Assembly (NCBI RefSeq): GCF_003403015.1 | Contig: NZ_QURL01000001.1 | Location: 248,001-312,000, forward strand | Source: Fulvimarina endophytica | Lineage (GTDB): Bacteria > Pseudomonadota > Alphaproteobacteria > Rhizobiales > Rhizobiaceae | Reading direction: 5' to 3' | Length of the DNA: 64,000 nt | Part shown: positions 1 to 9,896 of the stretch, piece by piece | How positions within the stretch are numbered: the first letter of the stretch is position 1 | Layout: each line of letters begins with the position of its first letter | Position numbers and translations under genes: made by a program | Notes under the pieces: model-generated | Database searches by the model: none | Told to the model about the DNA's origin: nothing | Seen by the model: only the letters and a program-made list of their open reading frames with translations

Positions 1-1144
1 CCTGGCCGATGGAACGGTCATCGAGGGTTTCGGGCTTGGCGCCGAGGGAGCGGTCGAAGGCGAGGTCTGCTTCAACACGGCTCTGACCGGCTATCAGGAG
101 ATCCTGACGGACCCGTCCTATGCCGACCAGATCGTCACCTTCACCTTTCCGCATATCGGAAATGTCGGCGCGAACGACGAGGATCGCGAAGATTTCTCGC
201 CCCTCGGCAATGCCGGTGCCGTCGGTGCGATCCTGCGCGCCGAAGTGACGGAGCCTTCGAACTATCGCTCGACCGGCCATCTCGATGGCTGGCTGAAGTC
301 GCGGGGCATCGTCGCCCTGAGCGGTATCGATACCCGGGCCCTGACGGTTCTCGTGCGCGAGAAGGGCATGCCGAACGCCGTCATCGCCCATGATCGCGAA
401 GGCCGGTTCGATGTCGAGGCGCTGAAGAAGCGGGCGGCCGAGTGGGCGGGGATCGACGGCGCGGACATCGCCCAGTTCGTCGCGACCAAGGATCAGGCGA
501 CCTGGACGGAACGTCCTTGGGCCTGGGGCGAGGCGGCGGTCGCGGACGACGCCGTTCGCTACAGGATCGTCGCGATCGATTACGGGGCGAAGCGCAGTAT
601 CTTCCGGCTTCTGGCAGGGCACGGCGCCGAGGTGGTCGTCGTGCCGCCGAAAACCAGCGCCGAGGACATCATCGCCATGCAGCCGGACGGCGTCTTCCTC
701 TCCAACGGACCGGGCGATCCGGCCGCGACGGGCGTCTATGCGGTGCCGCAGATCGCCCGGCTCGTGGAGGAAGGCCTGCCCCTCTTCGGCATCTGCCTCG
801 GCCATCAGCTTCTGGCGCTGGCGCTCGGCGGCAAGACCGCGAAAATGCATCAGGGTCATCACGGCGCGAACCATCCCGTGAAGGACTATACGACCGGCAA
901 GGTCGAGATCGTGTCCATGAACCACGGGTTCGCGGTTGCGGCCGACAGCCTGCCCGAAGGCGTGGTCGAGACCCATCGCTCCCTGTTCGACGGCTCCAAT
1001 TGCGGGCTTCGGCTCTCGGACAAGCCGGTCTTCTCGGTCCAGCATCACCCCGAGGCATCGCCCGGCCCGCAGGACTCCCACTACCTCTTCCAGCGGTTCT
1101 TCGATCTGATCGACAGCCATAAGGCGGGTCGTCAGGCCGCTTGA
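1..1144 (+). CDS. carA: Carbamoyl-phosphate synthase small (glutaminase) subunit, 5'-truncated by window edge
   Basis: Hydrolyses glutamine and passes ammonia to the large subunit CarB for carbamoyl phosphate, the precursor of arginine and pyrimidines. The reading frame enters at the left edge (first whole codon at base 2), so the start lies outside; about 380 residues are visible of a family length near 390-400. The N-terminal domain shows GYQEIL and FTFPHIGN. The C-terminal class I amidotransferase domain has the nucleophile elbow GICLGHQ (Cys codon 794-796) and the His/Glu pair in QHHPEASPGP. The gene ends in a strong hairpin and converges on aceA. carB is not in the window. Identification is secure. 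Confidence 0.97.
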   Translation, partial: LADGTVIEGFGLGAEGAVEGEVCFNTALTGYQEILTDPSYADQIVTFTFPHIGNVGANDEDREDFSPLGNAGAVGAILRAEVTEPSNYRSTGHLDGWLKSRGIVALSGIDTRALTVLVREKGMPNAVIAHDREGRFDVEALKKRAAEWAGIDGADIAQFVATKDQATWTERPWAWGEAAVADDAVRYRIVAIDYGAKRSIFRLLAGHGAEVVVVPPKTSAEDIIAMQPDGVFLSNGPGDPAATGVYAVPQIARLVEEGLPLFGICLGHQLLALALGGKTAKMHQGHHGANHPVKDYTTGKVEIVSMNHGFAVAADSLPEGVVETHRSLFDGSNCGLRLSDKPVFSVQHHPEASPGPQDSHYLFQRFFDLIDSHKAGRQAA

Positions 1145-1198
1145 ACCACGGCGTCTTCGGGCGGTCTGCAGGCGGTCGGAGCAGACATCAGACAAAAC

Positions 1199-1229
1199 GA
1201 AAGGCGCGCCGGGCTGCGGCGCGCCTTTC
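1199..1229. terminator. Bidirectional rho-independent terminator between carA and aceA
   Basis: A perfect 12-bp inverted repeat (1199-1210 with 1218-1229) with a 7-nt loop. On the plus strand it is followed by a T-rich stretch (TTATTTT); on the minus strand by the complement of CAAAACGAAA, also T-rich. It sits between two convergent genes and can serve both. Confidence 0.85.
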
Positions 1230-1283
1230 TTATTTTGCGGAGGTCGGGCCAGCTCCTCGATGGCGCCGGCAGTCTTCGCCCTC

Positions 1284-2885
1284 TTATTCGGCGGCGGCGA
1301 ACTGGTTCATGGTGTTGTCCTTGCCGCTCGCCTTCAGGGCGGCATCGCCGGCGAAGTACTCCTTGTGGTCGTCGCCGATATCGGAGCCGGCCATGTTCTG
1401 ATGCTTCACGCAGGCGATACCCTGGCGGATCTCCTCGCGCTGCACCGTCTTGACGTAGCCGAGCATGGCTTCGTCGCCGAAATAGCGCTTGGCGAGATTG
1501 TCCGTCGACAGCGCGGCCGTATGGTAGGTCGGCAGCGTGATGAGGTGGTGGAAGATGCCTGCCTCGCGGGAGGCGTCCGCCTGGAAGCTGCGGATCTGCC
1601 GATCCGCCTCGACGCCGAGTTCGGTCTCGTCGTACTGGCTCGACATCAGCTTGGCCGTGTCATAGGCGCTGAGATCGCGGCCTTCGTTCTGCCAGGTCTC
1701 GTAGACGTGCTGGCGGAACTTCAGCGTCCAGTTGAAGGACGGCGAGTTGTTGTAGACGAGCTTGGCGTTGGGCATGACCTCCCGGATGCGGCGAACCATG
1801 CCGCCGATCTGTTCCACATGCGGCTTCTCGGTCTCGATCCAGAGAAGGTCGGCGCCGTTCTGCAGCGAGGTGATCCCGTCGAGAACGCAGCGGTCCTCAC
1901 CGGTGCCCGGCCGGAACTGGTAAAGGTTCGAGGGCAGGCGCTTGGGCCGCATCAGCTTGCCGTCGCGCTTGATGACCACGTCGGAGCTGTTCAGATCCTC
2001 GACGGAAACCTCCTCGCAATCGAGGAAGGAATTGTACTGATCGCCGAGATCGCCGGGCCGTGCCGAATAGGCGATTTCCTTGGTGAGGCCGGCGCCGAGC
2101 GAGTCCGTGCGGGCGACCACGATGCCGTCGTCGACGCCCATTTCGAGGAAGGCGTAGCGCAGGGCGCGGATCTTGTGGATGAAGGCCTCGTGCGGAACCG
2201 TGACCTTGCCGTCCTGATGGCCGCACTGCTTCTCGTCGGAAACCTGGTTCTCGATCTGGAGCGCGCATGCGCCTGCCTCGATCATCTTCTTGGCGAGAAG
2301 ATAGGTCGCTTCGGCATTGCCGAAGCCGGCATCGATGTCCGCGATGATCGGAACGACATGGGTCTCGTGATTGTCGATCTCGTTCTGGATGCGCTGGGCC
2401 TTGACCTCGTCGCCCGCCTCGCGGGCCGCATCGAGCTCGCGGAACAGCATGCCGAGTTCGCGGGCGTCCGCCTGGCGCAGGAAGGTGTAGAGCTCCTCGA
2501 TCAGCGCCGGAACCGACGTCTTCTCGTGCATCGACTGGTCCGGCAGGGGGCCGAACTCGGAGCGGAGCGCGGCGACCATCCAGCCCGAGAGGTAGAGATA
2601 GCGGCGCTTCGTCGAGCCGAAGTGCTTCTTGATGGAGATCATCTTCTGCTGGCCGATGAAGCCGTGCCAGCAGCCGAGCGACTGGGTGTACTGGGAGGGA
2701 TCGGCGTCATAGGCCGCCATGTCCTCGCGCATGATCTTCGCAGTGTACTTCGCGATATCGAGCCCGGTCTTGAACTTGTTCTGGGCGCGCATGCGGGCGA
2801 CGGCCTCGGGCTCGATATCGCCCCAGGAATCGAACTTCCGCTTCAGCTCCATGATGTGATGGATATCGTCGTTATAGCTGCTCAT
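1284..2885 (-). CDS. aceA: Isocitrate lyase
   Basis: Splits isocitrate into succinate and glyoxylate, the first glyoxylate-shunt step, allowing growth on acetate or fatty acids. The 533-residue protein carries the active-site loop KQCGH at 219-223 with Cys221, followed by QDGKVTVPHE, and the upstream TIM-barrel stretch IADIDAGFGN. Length and the KQCGHQ variant fit the longer isocitrate lyase subgroup known from Pseudomonas aeruginosa rather than the ~430-residue E. coli type (family knowledge). No malate synthase gene is adjacent. The divergent upstream region carries repeats described separately. Identification is secure; the subgroup is an inference from length and loop. Confidence 0.96.
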   Translation of the reverse strand: MSSYNDDIHHIMELKRKFDSWGDIEPEAVARMRAQNKFKTGLDIAKYTAKIMREDMAAYDADPSQYTQSLGCWHGFIGQQKMISIKKHFGSTKRRYLYLSGWMVAALRSEFGPLPDQSMHEKTSVPALIEELYTFLRQADARELGMLFRELDAAREAGDEVKAQRIQNEIDNHETHVVPIIADIDAGFGNAEATYLLAKKMIEAGACALQIENQVSDEKQCGHQDGKVTVPHEAFIHKIRALRYAFLEMGVDDGIVVARTDSLGAGLTKEIAYSARPGDLGDQYNSFLDCEEVSVEDLNSSDVVIKRDGKLMRPKRLPSNLYQFRPGTGEDRCVLDGITSLQNGADLLWIETEKPHVEQIGGMVRRIREVMPNAKLVYNNSPSFNWTLKFRQHVYETWQNEGRDLSAYDTAKLMSSQYDETELGVEADRQIRSFQADASREAGIFHHLITLPTYHTAALSTDNLAKRYFGDEAMLGYVKTVQREEIRQGIACVKHQNMAGSDIGDDHKEYFAGDAALKASGKDNTMNQFAAAE

Positions 2886-2902
2886 TGTGAAACCCTCTGC
2901 GT

Positions 2903-3111
2903 CCCGCGTGTGTCACGCTTTGTAAAAGATCCGGTGGCCCGTCCGCTTCGCAACCTGTCGCCGCGAAGCGCTTCGAGCGGCGTGTGACAAGAGTTACAGC
3001 GGAATCGGCAGAGCAACAAAGCGCGTTGCGCTCGGAAGCGAGGGATTTCGAGTTAGGCTGTGAACTTCCGTACATCTGGTTGTGCGTGTCTGTAAATTTT
3101 TGACACACACA
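2903..3111. repeat. Three dispersed copies of a TGTAA-N7/8-CACACG-like element upstream of aceA
   Basis: Copy A (minus strand, 2926 to 2906) reads TTTACA, 8 nt, CACACG. Copy B (minus, 2998 to 2980) reads TGTAA, 7 nt, CACACG. Copy C (plus, 3091 to 3110) reads TGTAA, then CACACAC. Finding three copies in about 200 bp between divergent genes suggests a multi-site operator. The regulator is unknown. Confidence 0.45.
3082..3110. promoter_or_regulatory. Imperfect inverted repeat, possible operator in the aceA/nth intergenic region
   Basis: GTGCGTGTC (3082-3090) and GACACACAC (3102-3110) pair at 8 of 9 positions around an 11-nt AT-rich spacer that contains TGTAAATTTTT. It coincides with repeat copy C. 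The form suits a dimeric repressor or activator site. It is not followed by a T-run in either direction, so a terminator is unlikely. Confidence 0.4.
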
Positions 3112-3247
3112 AACGGGAGCTTCCGATCGGGGAATTCGGTCGGGAGGCGCGAAGGTCGCACCGGTCTTCGCGGTCCGATCGGTCGCGCTATGTCGGGCTT
3201 TTTCCCGGATCGCGCGGATGGCGGCCGGCAGGCACGGATCGAGTGGA

Positions 3248-3916
3248 ATGAGCGGCAAAAGAGTTCTGACGGAACCGGAGATCGAAACCGTGTTCAGGCG
3301 GCTGTCCGAAGCCATGCCCGGACGGACCGTGACGGCCAAGGGGCCGAAGGATCAGCCCGATCCCTTCCGTTCGGTCGTCTCCTGCATTCTCTCGGCCCAG
3401 AGCCGGGACGCCAATACCCGCAAGGCCGTCGACCAGCTTTTCGCGCTCGGCCGCACGCCCGATCAGATCCTCGCGCTGCCGGAGGACGAGATCGCAGCCG
3501 CGATCAAACCCTGCGGCCTCTACAACATGAAGACGAAGTCGCTGAAGAAGTTGTGCGCGGTGCTGATCGAAGAGCATGACCGCAAGGTGCCGCAGACGCG
3601 GGAGGGGCTGATGGACCTTCCGGGTGTCGGCCGCAAATGCGCCGACATCGTCATGAGCTTCACCTTCGATGCCGATGTCATCGCCGTCGACACCCATGTC
3701 CACCGGGTCTGCAACAGGATCGGGCTCACGGATGCGAAGACGGCCGACCAGACCGCGCGGCAGATCGAGGAGAACGCGCCGGAATGGGCCATGCGAGACG
3801 GCCATTTCTGGCTGATCCAGTTCGGCAAGGCGGTCTGCGTGTCTCGCAAGCCGAAATGCGGGACCTGCCCGGTGAACGATCTCTGCCTCTTCTATTCGGC
3901 GACCGCTGCGGCGTGA
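3248..3916 (+). CDS. nth: Endonuclease III-type DNA glycosylase/AP lyase
   Basis: Base-excision repair enzyme that removes oxidised pyrimidines. It has the helix-hairpin-helix LPGVGRKCADIV with the catalytic Lys, then catalytic Asp in AVDTHVHRVCNR, and a C-terminal [4Fe-4S] motif C-x6-C-x2-C-x5-C (CVSRKPKCGTCPVNDLC). From this ATG it is 222 residues; an in-frame ATG at 3218 would add ten residues, and neither has a good ribosome site. HFWLIQFGKAVC differs from the HHWLILHGRYTC of the usual rhizobial Nth, so this may be a second, divergent paralogue. Its end lies 7 bases from the convergent Nudix gene. Confidence 0.85.
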   Translation: MSGKRVLTEPEIETVFRRLSEAMPGRTVTAKGPKDQPDPFRSVVSCILSAQSRDANTRKAVDQLFALGRTPDQILALPEDEIAAAIKPCGLYNMKTKSLKKLCAVLIEEHDRKVPQTREGLMDLPGVGRKCADIVMSFTFDADVIAVDTHVHRVCNRIGLTDAKTADQTARQIEENAPEWAMRDGHFWLIQFGKAVCVSRKPKCGTCPVNDLCLFYSATAAA

Positions 3917-3923
3917 GCCGCGC

Positions 3924-4571
3924 TCAGTCGCTCGGAAGGGTGCCGAGAAGCGCCTGCGCCTTCGCGCGGCCCTTGCGGGCGAACCAGTGAATGCCGGAGA
4001 CGAGGAAGCCGTTCTCCACCCAGCCTTCGTCCACGGCCCGGATCAGTTCCTCCACCGGCGCGAGGATCGGGTGGATGTCCTCGTCCTCGTCCTCCCTGCC
4101 GGCATGGGACTGCAACTGGTTGGGATCGACGATCGCCAGGAAGACGTGGGCGTGCTCGGTGGTGAGGCCGGGCGTGCTCAGGAACGAATAGCACTGAGAG
4201 AGGGTAAGGGCGTCGAGGCCTGTCTCTTCCTTCAACTCGCGGGCCGCGGCGGCGTCGATGGCTTCTCCATCGTCGACGAGGCCGGCCGGAAACTCGACGG
4301 CCGCAGCCCTGCCGACCGCGATTGCCGCGCCGATCCGGAACTGGCGGATCACGACGATGGAGTCGCTTTTCGGATCGTAGGGGATGACGATCGCCACATC
4401 GCCCGTCTCGAGGAAGTCCCGGCTGATGTTCTCGGCGCGGCTCCCATCGAAGCGCTCGTGGTTGAGGACGGCGCGCGTGAAGGGCCAGAAGGCGTCGGCG
4501 AGACGCTCCTTGCTGTCGATCTCGAAGGCGAGCGTCTGGTCTGCGAGCTGATCGCGGAAGGAATGGCTCAT
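3924..4571 (-). CDS. Nudix hydrolase, ADP-ribose pyrophosphatase-like
   Basis: A 215-residue protein with a complete Nudix box between about residues 97 and 119: G-x5-E-x7-REL-KEET-GL. Together with FPAGLVDDGE and the preceding IRQFRI strand this resembles NudF/ADP-ribose pyrophosphatases, which cleave ADP-ribose to AMP and ribose phosphate; the actual substrate is not shown by sequence. An acidic stretch GREDEDEDIH follows the catalytic domain. Its ATG overlaps the stop of the upstream ABC ATPase gene by four bases (ATGA), so it is translated as the last member of the Yej operon, an unexpected partner for a peptide importer. Confidence 0.85.
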   Translation of the reverse strand: MSHSFRDQLADQTLAFEIDSKERLADAFWPFTRAVLNHERFDGSRAENISRDFLETGDVAIVIPYDPKSDSIVVIRQFRIGAAIAVGRAAAVEFPAGLVDDGEAIDAAAARELKEETGLDALTLSQCYSFLSTPGLTTEHAHVFLAIVDPNQLQSHAGREDEDEDIHPILAPVEELIRAVDEGWVENGFLVSGIHWFARKGRAKAQALLGTLPSD

Positions 4572-6243
4572 TGGGATATCACTCCGCTTGCCGTGGCCTC
4601 GATATCGAAGGCCGCGGCCATCAGGGCCTTGGTGTAGTCGGTCTTGGGGGCGTCGAAGATCTCGTCGGCGGTTCCGCGTTCGACGACCTTTCCATTGCGC
4701 ATGACGATGACTTCATTGGCCAATGCGCGCACCACCTTCAGATCGTGACTGATGAAGAGATAGGCCAGATCGTGCTTCTTCTGCAGATCGCGCAGAAGGT
4801 CGACCACCTGGGCCTGGACGCTCATATCGAGCGCACTCGTCGGTTCATCCAGCATCACGAAGCGGGGATTGAGAACCATCGCACGGGCGATCGCGATGCG
4901 CTGGCGCTGGCCGCCGGAGAACTCGTGCGGGAAGCGGAACCGCGTTGCCGGATCGAGACCGGTTTCACCGAGCGCCTGGACGACGCGGGCATCGCGTTCG
5001 TCGGCACTGAGGTTCGGCGCGTGGATCTTCAGGCCCTCGGAGATGATGTCAGCGATCGGCATTCGCGGCGAGAGCGAGCCGAACGGGTCTTGAAACACGA
5101 TCTGAAGTCTCTCGCGTAACGACCTCATCTCCTTGAAGGATTTCTCGTCGATGCGCTCGCCTTCGAAGAGGATCTCGCCCTTGGAGGAAATCATCCTCAT
5201 CAAAGCGAGGCCGAGCGTCGTCTTGCCCGAACCCGACTCGCCGACGACGCCGACGGTCTGGCCGGCGCGGACCGTGAGGTCGATCCCGTCGACGGCCTTC
5301 ACATGATCGGTGGTCTTGCGGAAGAAGCCGGTCTTGATCGGGAACCAGACCTTCACGTCGCGTGCTTCCATGACCTTCGCCGCGTTGAGATTGGCGGCCG
5401 GCGGCCGGCCCTTCGGCTCGGCTGCGAGAAGATGGCGGGTGTATTCGTGGCGGGGAGCCTCGAAGATCCGCGCGGTCGGACCCTCCTCCACGATCTCCCC
5501 TTTGGTCATCACGCAGACCCGATCGGCGATCTTGCGGACGATGCCGAGGTCGTGGGTGATGAACAGCATCGCCATGCCGTTCTCGCGCTGGAGCTTTGCG
5601 AGGAGTTCCAGGATCTGCGCCTGCACCGTGACGTCGAGAGCGGTGGTCGGCTCGTCGGCGATCAGGAGATCGGGTTCGTTGGCGAGCGCCATGGCGATCA
5701 TGACGCGCTGGCGCTGGCCGCCCGAGAGCTGGTGAGGATAGGCGCCGAGCCGCTTTTCCGGGTCGCGGATGCCGACCTCGCGAAGGAGTTCGAGCGTGCG
5801 CGTGCGGGCGGCCTGATCACGCATGCCGCGATGGACCTTCAGGACTTCCGTCACCTGCCGCTCGATCGTGTGAAGCGGATTGAGGGAGCTCATCGGCTCC
5901 TGGAAGATGACCGAAATCCGGTTGCCGCGCGTCTTGCGCAGATCGGCGTCGGAGGCGGTCAGGAGATCCTGACCGTCGAAGTTAATGGCACCGCCCGGAT
6001 GGCTCGCCGCCGGATAAGGCAGGAGTTTCAGGATCGACATCGCCGAGACCGATTTGCCCGATCCCGACTCGCCAACGAGGGCGAGCGTTTCGCCGGGAGC
6101 GATGGTGAAGGATATGCCGCGCACGGCGAGCTGGACCTTGCCGCCCTGCTTGAAGGCGACCTGAAGATTGTCGACCGAAAGGATCGGCTTGTCGGCCTTG
6201 GCCGTCATCTCGCTCACTGGCTCATTCTCCGGTCCCGGTCGCC

Positions 6244-6247
<4 letters not shown>
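4568..6247 (-). CDS. yejF: Peptide ABC transporter, fused double ATP-binding protein (YejF-like)
   Basis: Powers the YejABEF oligopeptide/microcin C-type importer. Two ABC domains occur in one 559-residue chain: Walker A GESGSGKS near residues 59-66, signature LSGGQRQ near 174-180, Walker B LLIADEP; then a second set with GESGSGKTT near 336-344, FSGGQRQ and FVMLDEP. The ATG at 6247 overlaps the stop of the cation-transporter gene (ATGA) but lacks a ribosome site. A GTG at 6217, nine bases after GGAG, or the ATG at 6208 may be the real start. Separated from yejE by the cation diffusion facilitator gene. Confidence 0.93.
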
Positions 6248-7320
<1,073 letters not shown>

Positions 7321-7349
7321 GGGCGTTGTCCTTGGATCGTCCCGCTCGC

Positions 7350-8585
7350 CTATCCGAAGCTCTTGCGAGGATCGAAGGCGTCACGCACCGCTTCGCCGAT
7401 GAAGACGAGGAGCGAGAGCATCAGGCTGATGACGAAGAAGCCCGAAAAGCCGAGCCAGGGCGCCTGCAGGTTGTTCTTGCCCTGGGCGAGAAGTTCGCCG
7501 AGCGAGGGCGATCCCGGCGGGAGGCCGAAGCCGAGGAAGTCGAGCGAGGTGAGCGTGGTGATCGAGCCGTTCAGGATGAACGGCAGGAAGGTCAGGGTCG
7601 CCACCATCGCGTTCGGCAGGAGGTGGCGCCACATGATGGTGAGATCGCCGACGCCGAGGGCGCGTGCGGCACTCACATATTCGAAGTTGCGCGCCCGCAG
7701 GAATTCCGCCCGCACGACGCCGACGAAGGCGACCCAGGAGAACAGGAGCATGATGCCGAGCAGGATCCAGAAGCCCGGGGGCAGGATCGCGGCGATGATG
7801 AGGAGCAGATAGAGAACCGGGATAGAGGACCAGATCTCGATGAAGCGCTGGAAGATGAGATCCGTCCAGCCCCCGAAATAGCCCTGCACGGCTCCCGCGC
7901 CGACGCCGATGACGGCCGAGGCCGCGGTGAGGATCAGGCCGAACATGACGGAGATCCTGAAGCCGTAGATCAGACGCGCGACGACGTCGCGGCCCTGATC
8001 GTCCGTGCCCAGCCAGTTCATGTTGCCGAAGGTGCAGTTCTTGTCGTTCGCCCCGTCCGGATAACGCGAGCAGGCCTCGTCCCGGCTCATGGTCCAGCTC
8101 GGTGGCGAGGGAGCGGGTGAGGGGATCTCGTTGTTGACGGTCTGGTAGGAGTATCGGATCGGCGGCCAGATCGCCCAGCCATTGGCGTCGATCTCGTCCT
8201 GAACGAACGGATCGCGGTAGTTGGTCACCGGCAGGAAGCCGCCGAAGACCTCTTCGGGATAATCGACGACGATCGGATAGTAGAACTCGTCATTGTAGGA
8301 GACGAGGAGCGGCTTGTCGTTGGCGATGAGCTCTGCGAAGCTCGTCAGCACGAACAGGACCAGGAAGATCCAGAGCGACCAGTATCCGCGTCGGTTCGCC
8401 GTGAAGTTCTGCCAGCGGCGCTTGTTGAGCGGCGACAGTCTCGGCCGTTTCACGAATTGGGATTCGGGCGCCATCTGGGCGATGCCGCTCGTCTCCTCGC
8501 GGGCGATGTCGGCGGCCCGTTCGCTCTCGTATTCCCTTGCCTTGGAGGGGTCGTTCCTCAGGCGGTCCTTCTGCGCATCGTCCAT
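7350..8585 (-). CDS. yejE: Peptide ABC transporter permease (YejE-like)
   Basis: Inner-membrane permease of the Yej importer, 411 residues. A ~60-residue charged cytoplasmic N terminus precedes the first membrane helix (WSLWIFLVLFVLTSFAEL). A long periplasmic loop with conserved DPFVQDEIDANGW and NWLGTDDQGRDV follows, then the BPD_transp_1 domain with the EAA-type loop around EYVSAARALGVGDLTIMWRH. DDQGRDV and the C-terminal LLVFIGEAVRDAFDPR are typical of the DppC/OppC/YejE family. It starts 3 bases downstream of the yejB stop and is followed by the metal exporter gene. Confidence 0.94.
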   Translation of the reverse strand: MDDAQKDRLRNDPSKAREYESERAADIAREETSGIAQMAPESQFVKRPRLSPLNKRRWQNFTANRRGYWSLWIFLVLFVLTSFAELIANDKPLLVSYNDEFYYPIVVDYPEEVFGGFLPVTNYRDPFVQDEIDANGWAIWPPIRYSYQTVNNEIPSPAPSPPSWTMSRDEACSRYPDGANDKNCTFGNMNWLGTDDQGRDVVARLIYGFRISVMFGLILTAASAVIGVGAGAVQGYFGGWTDLIFQRFIEIWSSIPVLYLLLIIAAILPPGFWILLGIMLLFSWVAFVGVVRAEFLRARNFEYVSAARALGVGDLTIMWRHLLPNAMVATLTFLPFILNGSITTLTSLDFLGFGLPPGSPSLGELLAQGKNNLQAPWLGFSGFFVISLMLSLLVFIGEAVRDAFDPRKSFG

Positions 8586-8588
8586 CGA

Positions 8589-9722
8589 TCAGACCTCCCG
8601 ACTTTCGAAGTCGATGCGCGGATCGATCCAGGTATAAGTGAGATCCGAGATCAGCGTCGTCACGAGCCCGATCAGGGAGAAGATATAGAGCGTGCCGAAG
8701 ACGACCGGATAGTCGCGCTGATAGATCGACTGGAAACCGAGATAGCCGAGGCCGTCGAGCGAAAAGATCGTCTCGATCAGCAGCGAGCCCGAGAAGAAGG
8801 CGGCGATGAAGGCCCCCGGGAAACCGGCGACGATGATCAGCATCGCATTGCGGAAGACGTGACCGTAGAGCACGCGCCGCTCGCTGAGACCCTTGGCCCT
8901 CGCGGTCGTCACGTATTGCTTGCGGATCTCGTCGAGGAAGGAGTTCTTCGTCAGCAGCGTCGTCGTCGCGAAGGCCGAGAGGGAGAGGGCGATCAGCGGC
9001 AGGGTCAGGTGCCAGAAATAATCGGGTACGGTCCGTGTGACGCAGAGCCCGGCATCGAAGGCGTTCGACCAGGGGGCGCACCAGTTTCCGTTCACATCGT
9101 CCGACAGGAGACCGCGTAGCGGGAACCAATCGAAGAAGGAGCCGCCGGCGAAGAGGACGATGAGGAGAACGGCGAAGAGGAAGCCCGGGATCGCATAGGC
9201 GACGATGACGATGCCGGAGGTCCACACGTCGAAACTCGACCCGTCGTGCAGAGCCTTGCGGATGCCGAGCGGGATCGAGATCAGATAGGACAGAAGCGTG
9301 ATCCAGAGGCCGAGCGAGATCGAAACCGGCATCTTCTCGAGAATCAGATCCCAGACCGAGATCGACCGGAAATAGCTCTCGCCGAAATCGAAGCGGGCGA
9401 AATCCCACAACATGGTTCCGAAGCGTTCCAGGGGCGGTTTGTCGAAACCGAACTGCTCCTCGAGCCGCTGGATGAATTCGGGATCGAGCCCCTGCGCGCC
9501 GCGATAGCTCGAAGCCTCGCCTCCTTGCGAGCCGCCCGAGAAATCGCTTCCGCCACCGCCGGAGACGCGATCGGCTGCGTTGCCGGCTTCTCCCTGAAGC
9601 GTCGCGAGCACCTGTTCTACCGGCCCGCCGGGTGCGAACTGGATGACGATGAACGAGATCGCCATGATCCCGACGAGGGTCGGGATCATCAAGAGCAGTC
9701 TTCGGAAGATATAGGCGCCCAT
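8589..9722 (-). CDS. yejB: Peptide ABC transporter permease (YejB-like)
   Basis: Partner permease of YejE, 377 residues from the ATG at 9722, chosen because [20 protein letters not shown] is the normal N-terminal helix and AGGAG lies upstream; the open frame extends further but without family match. After the first helix there is a Gly/Ser-rich insert at about residues 54-70, then [19 protein letters not shown] and the transport domain with [24 protein letters not shown] as the EAA loop. The C terminus [11 protein letters not shown] is usual for OppB/DppB-type permeases. Confidence 0.94.
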   Translation of the reverse strand: MGAYIFRRLLLMIPTLVGIMAISFIVIQFAPGGPVEQVLATLQGEAGNAADRVSGGGGSDFSGGSQGGEASSYRGAQGLDPEFIQRLEEQFGFDKPPLERFGTMLWDFARFDFGESYFRSISVWDLILEKMPVSISLGLWITLLSYLISIPLGIRKALHDGSSFDVWTSGIVIVAYAIPGFLFAVLLIVLFAGGSFFDWFPLRGLLSDDVNGNWCAPWSNAFDAGLCVTRTVPDYFWHLTLPLIALSLSAFATTTLLTKNSFLDEIRKQYVTTARAKGLSERRVLYGHVFRNAMLIIVAGFPGAFIAAFFSGSLLIETIFSLDGLGYLGFQSIYQRDYPVVFGTLYIFSLIGLVTTLISDLTYTWIDPRIDFESREV

Positions 9723-9896
9723 TCGGGGGTCCGTCTCCTGGAATGTGAGGGCCGGCGGGCGGCTGCGGTTCCGCCGCGCTGCGCGGCGCCGGGATGCCGG
9801 CTCCGGTCGGCACGGCCAATCTAGCAGCCGGGCCCGGCAGGGCAAAACCACCGAGAGCTTGGCGGACAGCCCCGCGAAAGCATCGCTTATGGGCGA

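Larger units (their letters stand above)
2886..3247. other. Divergent intergenic region between aceA and nth
   Basis: About 360 bases with no convincing gene. It holds three related repeat copies (listed separately) and a compact palindrome GAAGCGCTTC around 2964-2973 flanked by CGCCGC and GCGGCG, which could form a hairpin. No strong -35/-10 pair is recognisable by eye, although the aceA promoter must lie here. Short ORFs in the region look like shadows. Confidence 0.6.

Noticed and set aside
1260..2987. 575-residue plus-strand frame opposite aceA
   Set aside because: It mirrors the isocitrate lyase gene on the opposite strand and has no recognisable domain.
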